From the IMG/VR virus record IMGVR_UViG_3300005530_000030, positions 1 to 53,930 of that record: DNA of 53,930 bases. One strand, 5' to 3'. Of this stretch, positions 51,701 to 53,930 are shown one piece after another. The position numbers were made by a program, and so were the translations under genes. This DNA is from a virus. Each line of letters opens with the position of its first letter. Position 1 is the first letter of the stretch. The notes beneath the pieces are model-generated. The model did not search any database. It was not told the DNA's origin and worked only from the letters and a program-made list of their open reading frames with translations.

Positions 51701-53930
51701 AGGGTGGTCGAGTTTCAATCGGGGGAGAAACCTTTAACGACTTCGGCGGCGTCCGAGGCGGTCACGCAGCCTCGGCCCGATTCCGAGAAAACCTGATGCA
51801 AGGTTATAACCAAGCCGAAAATCAGATAGCACAGCAATCAGGAAATCAAGGCAGAGGACAAGGGGGCCAGCAAGGTGCAGCGGCCACTACTGGGACATCT
51901 AATGCTTCGGTGATTGAGGCAATGCGCAGCGGCAAACCTTTAACCGGCGCTGCCCTTCAACACGCAACTAGAATGATGGGATTCCAGGGCGGTGGGCGTG
52001 GCGCCGAAATGGAACAATTTTTGCGGGGCGCCGGTGGCACTACCCGACATGCTTGGTGTGCTGACTTTGTGCGTTCCTGGTTAAAAGATAATAACGTCGA
52101 TATTCGAGGCACAAACTCGACAGCCGCCTCTTTCCGTAATTGGGGACAAGCAGCCGATGGTACTCCCCGCACCGGCGATGTTGTCTATCGGCCTCGACAA
52201 GGGGGCACAGGCCATGTCGGCGTTCTTGTCCAATCCGAAAATGGCTTAGATGTTCTTCAGGGTAATAATCTAAACAGATATCCTTATAGACCAAATCAGT
52301 GGACCGATGTTCGCCGAGCAACACCAGAAATGTTGCCGCAATCGGCTCCCGGAAACGCCCCGTCTCTTTCTCAAAATCTTTCTCAAAACCAAGGAAGCGG
52401 GCAGCATAATCTTAATGGTAACTTTGCCAACCACCTTAGAAATGGTCGAGCACCACAACAAGATGGCTCTTCCCCGCATACCGATACCGGAAGTTCCCCG
52501 ACTCCAGCAACCGTTACCCCTCAGTCTAATGCCGGGTCAATCCAACCCGGTCAAGTTGGGCCAGCTCTTCAAAGAGCGATGGCTGGAAACCGTGATGCTG
52601 CCAAAGTTTACAGAGATACCCAAGGCACTCCTGACACCAAAGGCCATGAAGCAATCCATGCTCTCTCAACACCGGGCAACGCCGGAGGGGGACTATGGAC
52701 CGCTAACGGATATATTCCTTTCGTAAATCCTGATAATAAACTTAACCTTCCTAGACCAGATTCTCTTGTCAAACGAGAAGCTTTTGGGATTAGAGGCCAG
52801 AATCTCCAATTTGACACTTACATGGGGCAAAGAAGTTCGGCATCAGCCCAAGATCTTGGGGGCGGACTCCTTGATGAAGTAAACGCCTATACTCACGACC
52901 AGCACTTGCAAATGGACGCCGGCAGCAAGCAAGTAAATGCCGGAGGCTTCCTTGGAAATATGGCATTCACAGCTGAGTACATGAATAGGCTGTCCCCAGC
53001 CCAGCGTGCCCAACTACGAGACCAGTATGGGCCTCAGATGAATCAAGTTATGACAAATGCCGAGCAATCTCTTGCTCGCTCGGCGCCCAACCAAGCAGAA
53101 TTTCAGGACCAGCCGTTTCGTCAATATCTTGGAAATCCCAAAAACCTTTCAGGCATCAATGATGTTATTGGAAGAAACGTGAATCTTCCTGACCTATCTC
53201 ATCCTAGCGGGGCTCTACAAGGGGATGTTTCGGTTCAATCCATGGAAGGTCATGATCACACTGGTCATGCCCACAATCGAACGGGGTCTTCCGAGGGCGC
53301 CCAGGCGCAGCAAGTCCAGTCGGCCGGAGGAAGTTGGGGACAACGACTTCACGGAGATTTGATGAGAGACTATGGCCTCTCAAGTCATCAAGCGGCGGGC
53401 ATCGTCGGAAATCTGCATCATGAGTCCGGAGGATTCCGCCAGATGCAAGAACAAGGACAACGCTCGGGTCGGGGGGGACTTGGTATCGCCCAGTGGACTG
53501 GGCCTCGACGCCGTGAATTCGAAAGTCTGGCCGCCCAGCGTGGCCTAAGCACGTCTTCTTATGAAGGCAACTATGCGATGCTTCGTCATGACCTCGACGG
53601 GAAGTACAAGAATTCTATTGCGGCAATTCGTCGTACCGGAGATGTGCAAAGCTCTACAAGTTCTTTCATGAATACTTTTGAGCGGCCCGGTGTGCCTCAT
53701 CTAGATCGGCGTCTTTCGGCCGCCCAACGTTATGCTGGGGGAAGAGGCGGGCAACAAGTAGCCAGCGCCGAGCCCCAACCTACAGCTCGCCGGGGACGGC
53801 GAGGAGAAGGGGGTACTCCCCAACAAGTTCAAGCTGACCATTCAGCCAGGGCAGCGCCTCATAATGCTCAAGCTCATGGTCGAGCGGCGGCGGGGCAAGG
53901 ACAACAAAGACGCCAGCGCCCAGCGAACCA
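48730..53930 (+). CDS. Giant tape-measure-like protein with four hydrolase-like domains
   Basis: Open from ATG 48730 (AGGAAG upstream) to the window end: at least 1733 residues, C-terminus missing. Residues 1-200: N-terminal helical region and Gly/Ala hydrophobic segment. 430-530: three FRSRPFSxVQE repeats. About 868-1040: SleB-like hydrolase domain with Glu899 in LIQAENPRAG..MFNRLE. About 1095-1190: CHAP/NlpC-like domain, Cys1110 (HAWCADFV) and His1162 (GHVGVL). About 1290-1400: HExxH metallopeptidase-like motif (His1306, Glu1307, His1310; possible ligand Glu1383). About 1538-1680: Phage_lysozyme2-like, Glu1565 in GNLHHESGG. Three HNLxGxFANHLR linkers separate modules. Position after the 26/51 pair indicates tape measure. 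Confidence 0.8.
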   Translation, partial: MPFWGNLGRFALGYTAARLSQSVSQTTAGSLYMQGRNMWNAVSSVRESLVPERLTNSISNVGFGLSTFQPARLPQNLHPGGVTDIEEVDHKFTGAYNNLLKSLRQNNQAIAKSLSEHSRAIQILRSDVAGLKRQQDRFEMAFNRMRYEGMGQGGVQSLGSMGQMGAFGGMGGGIQYGQNHPWLHAAAAGYGLYRGGRAAAGGAARALGFRGAARAGAGFLGRLAGRAIPGIGLGLLAYDAFGIGRNMYHGQGFGQALANQFGFGGAYPGGVPSNAGGGWMGDAPGTIRGYGGGFQGGQLGNYGSSMGFQGSFSGHGGNSKDQEKEAIEGLKKMLPEVLKDKLEVERLEFVSKGSMKFKAAGQFVIRGSEVLISAGTVTIDTQNLKLSSGAIQQLYSKMNIGAAVDQKIKALESKIDNRLRNMGRQGAEQSFSQQREAESRRFSSAEGAQRQNLRSRPFSAIQEHVRPHDNRHSQAEQRYRDNFRSRPFSSVQEHTRPSSLRDRLAEVEQQYRDNFRSRPFSSVQETVRPYDSRMQDALSQERGFHGSGYGRQSSPGSGLSRNKVEEAIRRFGGPEKVMEAVRSMGWKQAVSLIFRGIGVTLDVVMVLQAIKIIEEILQAWVPEQYGGKEGPNYGKVPLPPQNLQEMFSPRMGSEHDLRRDLEQRLGIKHHNLHGRFANHLRNRGFSTGGSFGAERQPNKGSTQQITPPSVMQRLKNWWGGGSRNQTSSAQRHHNLHGRFANHLREYQNKISPEQSGMGPPDLYGSVAGGTQLGNYGASMVFGQPNTGRNVRPAPGSGYTTPGSTVNDIGYGGGIAGRIGTSGGFEPYGSGGGGYSGGGARSPQQGSNGAISGGDRTSGGTDLGSGGGAAYLAQRRQRFQQEINGDPELRRKLARLIQAENPRAGTAVMESMFNRLELMEQQTGQRTTISDYLNRSGRNQFYGPIRRGALPNINEQQYNRYSGNIDEALRGSNQIRGATDQGSGNDPNVRHQGGRVSIGGETFNDFGGVRGGHAASARFRENLMQGYNQAENQIAQQSGNQGRGQGGQQGAAATTGTSNASVIEAMRSGKPLTGAALQHATRMMGFQGGGRGAEMEQFLRGAGGTTRHAWCADFVRSWLKDNNVDIRGTNSTAASFRNWGQAADGTPRTGDVVYRPRQGGTGHVGVLVQSENGLDVLQGNNLNRYPYRPNQWTDVRRATPEMLPQSAPGNAPSLSQNLSQNQGSGQHNLNGNFANHLRNGRAPQQDGSSPHTDTGSSPTPATVTPQSNAGSIQPGQVGPALQRAMAGNRDAAKVYRDTQGTPDTKGHEAIHALSTPGNAGGGLWTANGYIPFVNPDNKLNLPRPDSLVKREAFGIRGQNLQFDTYMGQRSSASAQDLGGGLLDEVNAYTHDQHLQMDAGSKQVNAGGFLGNMAFTAEYMNRLSPAQRAQLRDQYGPQMNQVMTNAEQSLARSAPNQAEFQDQPFRQYLGNPKNLSGINDVIGRNVNLPDLSHPSGALQGDVSVQSMEGHDHTGHAHNRTGSSEGAQAQQVQSAGGSWGQRLHGDLMRDYGLSSHQAAGIVGNLHHESGGFRQMQEQGQRSGRGGLGIAQWTGPRRREFESLAAQRGLSTSSYEGNYAMLRHDLDGKYKNSIAAIRRTGDVQSSTSSFMNTFERPGVPHLDRRLSAAQRYAGGRGGQQVASAEPQPTARRGRRGEGGTPQQVQADHSARAAPHNAQAHGRAAAGQGQQRRQRPAN

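Overview
The window is part of the genome of a contractile-tailed, T4-superfamily myovirus. I recognise, by protein sequence, counterparts of T4 gp13, gp14, gp15, gp16 and gp17 (neck, sheath terminator, both terminase subunits) and of gp25, gp53, gp48, gp27, gp5, gp4, gp2, gp54, gp26 and gp51 (baseplate, hub, head completion). The sequence shows tight gene packing, many ATGA or taATG gene junctions, eight tRNA genes and a recurrent late-promoter-like box TAAATA. The host cannot be read from the sequence. Flavour resembles T4-like phages of cyanobacteria and Alphaproteobacteria more than enterobacterial T4.

Layout. (1) 1-20000, plus strand: a host-recognition module of Asn/Ser/Thr-rich fibres, Ig-like and 21-residue-repeat proteins. 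It includes two sets of three tandem paralogues and two FkbM methyltransferases. (2) 20666-23579, plus: neck proteins gp13 and gp14. (3) 23581-27680, minus: accessory block with six tRNAs (Gln, Trp, Cys, Asp, an initiator-like Met, Ala), a CADD/PqqC-like enzyme, a Zn-ribbon protein, a Tat-like small protein and a Gly/His-rich exported protein. (4) 27746-28148, plus: one membrane gene and a strong terminator. (5) 28200-30500, minus: nine short coupled genes. (6) 30617-35566, plus: HNH-AP2 homing endonuclease, gp15, gp16, an AT-hook protein and gp17. (7) 35567-37264, minus: tRNA-Arg and small genes. (8) 37338-38272, plus: small genes. (9) 38262-45537, minus: baseplate operon (gp48, gp53, gp27-like, gp5 OB protein, spike needle, gp25). 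(10) 45573-53930, plus: gp4, a Zn protein, gp2-like, tube/gp54-like, gp26-like chaperone, a frameshift-fused gp51-like ORF and a giant tape-measure-like protein that runs off the window.

How the parts work together. The regions together encode packaging, neck closure, tube and baseplate assembly, receptor binding and peptidoglycan penetration. T4 gp5 functions seem split here: an OB-fold protein, a separate beta-helix needle, and cell-wall-degrading domains moved into the giant tail protein. That protein carries a SleB-like domain, a CHAP/NlpC-like domain, an HExxH metallopeptidase-like domain and a Phage_lysozyme2-like domain.

Most notable regulatory signal. TAAATA boxes stand in front of most transcription units. 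In several of them a hairpin left arm lies inside or directly after the box, while the right arm covers or abuts the Shine-Dalgarno sequence or forms a terminator. Transcripts starting at the box would lack most or all of the left arm; read-through transcripts would contain the full hairpin. This resembles the T4 gene e/soc logic but appears repeatedly here. A second strong signal is a T TTT TTC slippery heptamer joining the gp26-like chaperone to the downstream ORF, directly before the tape measure gene.
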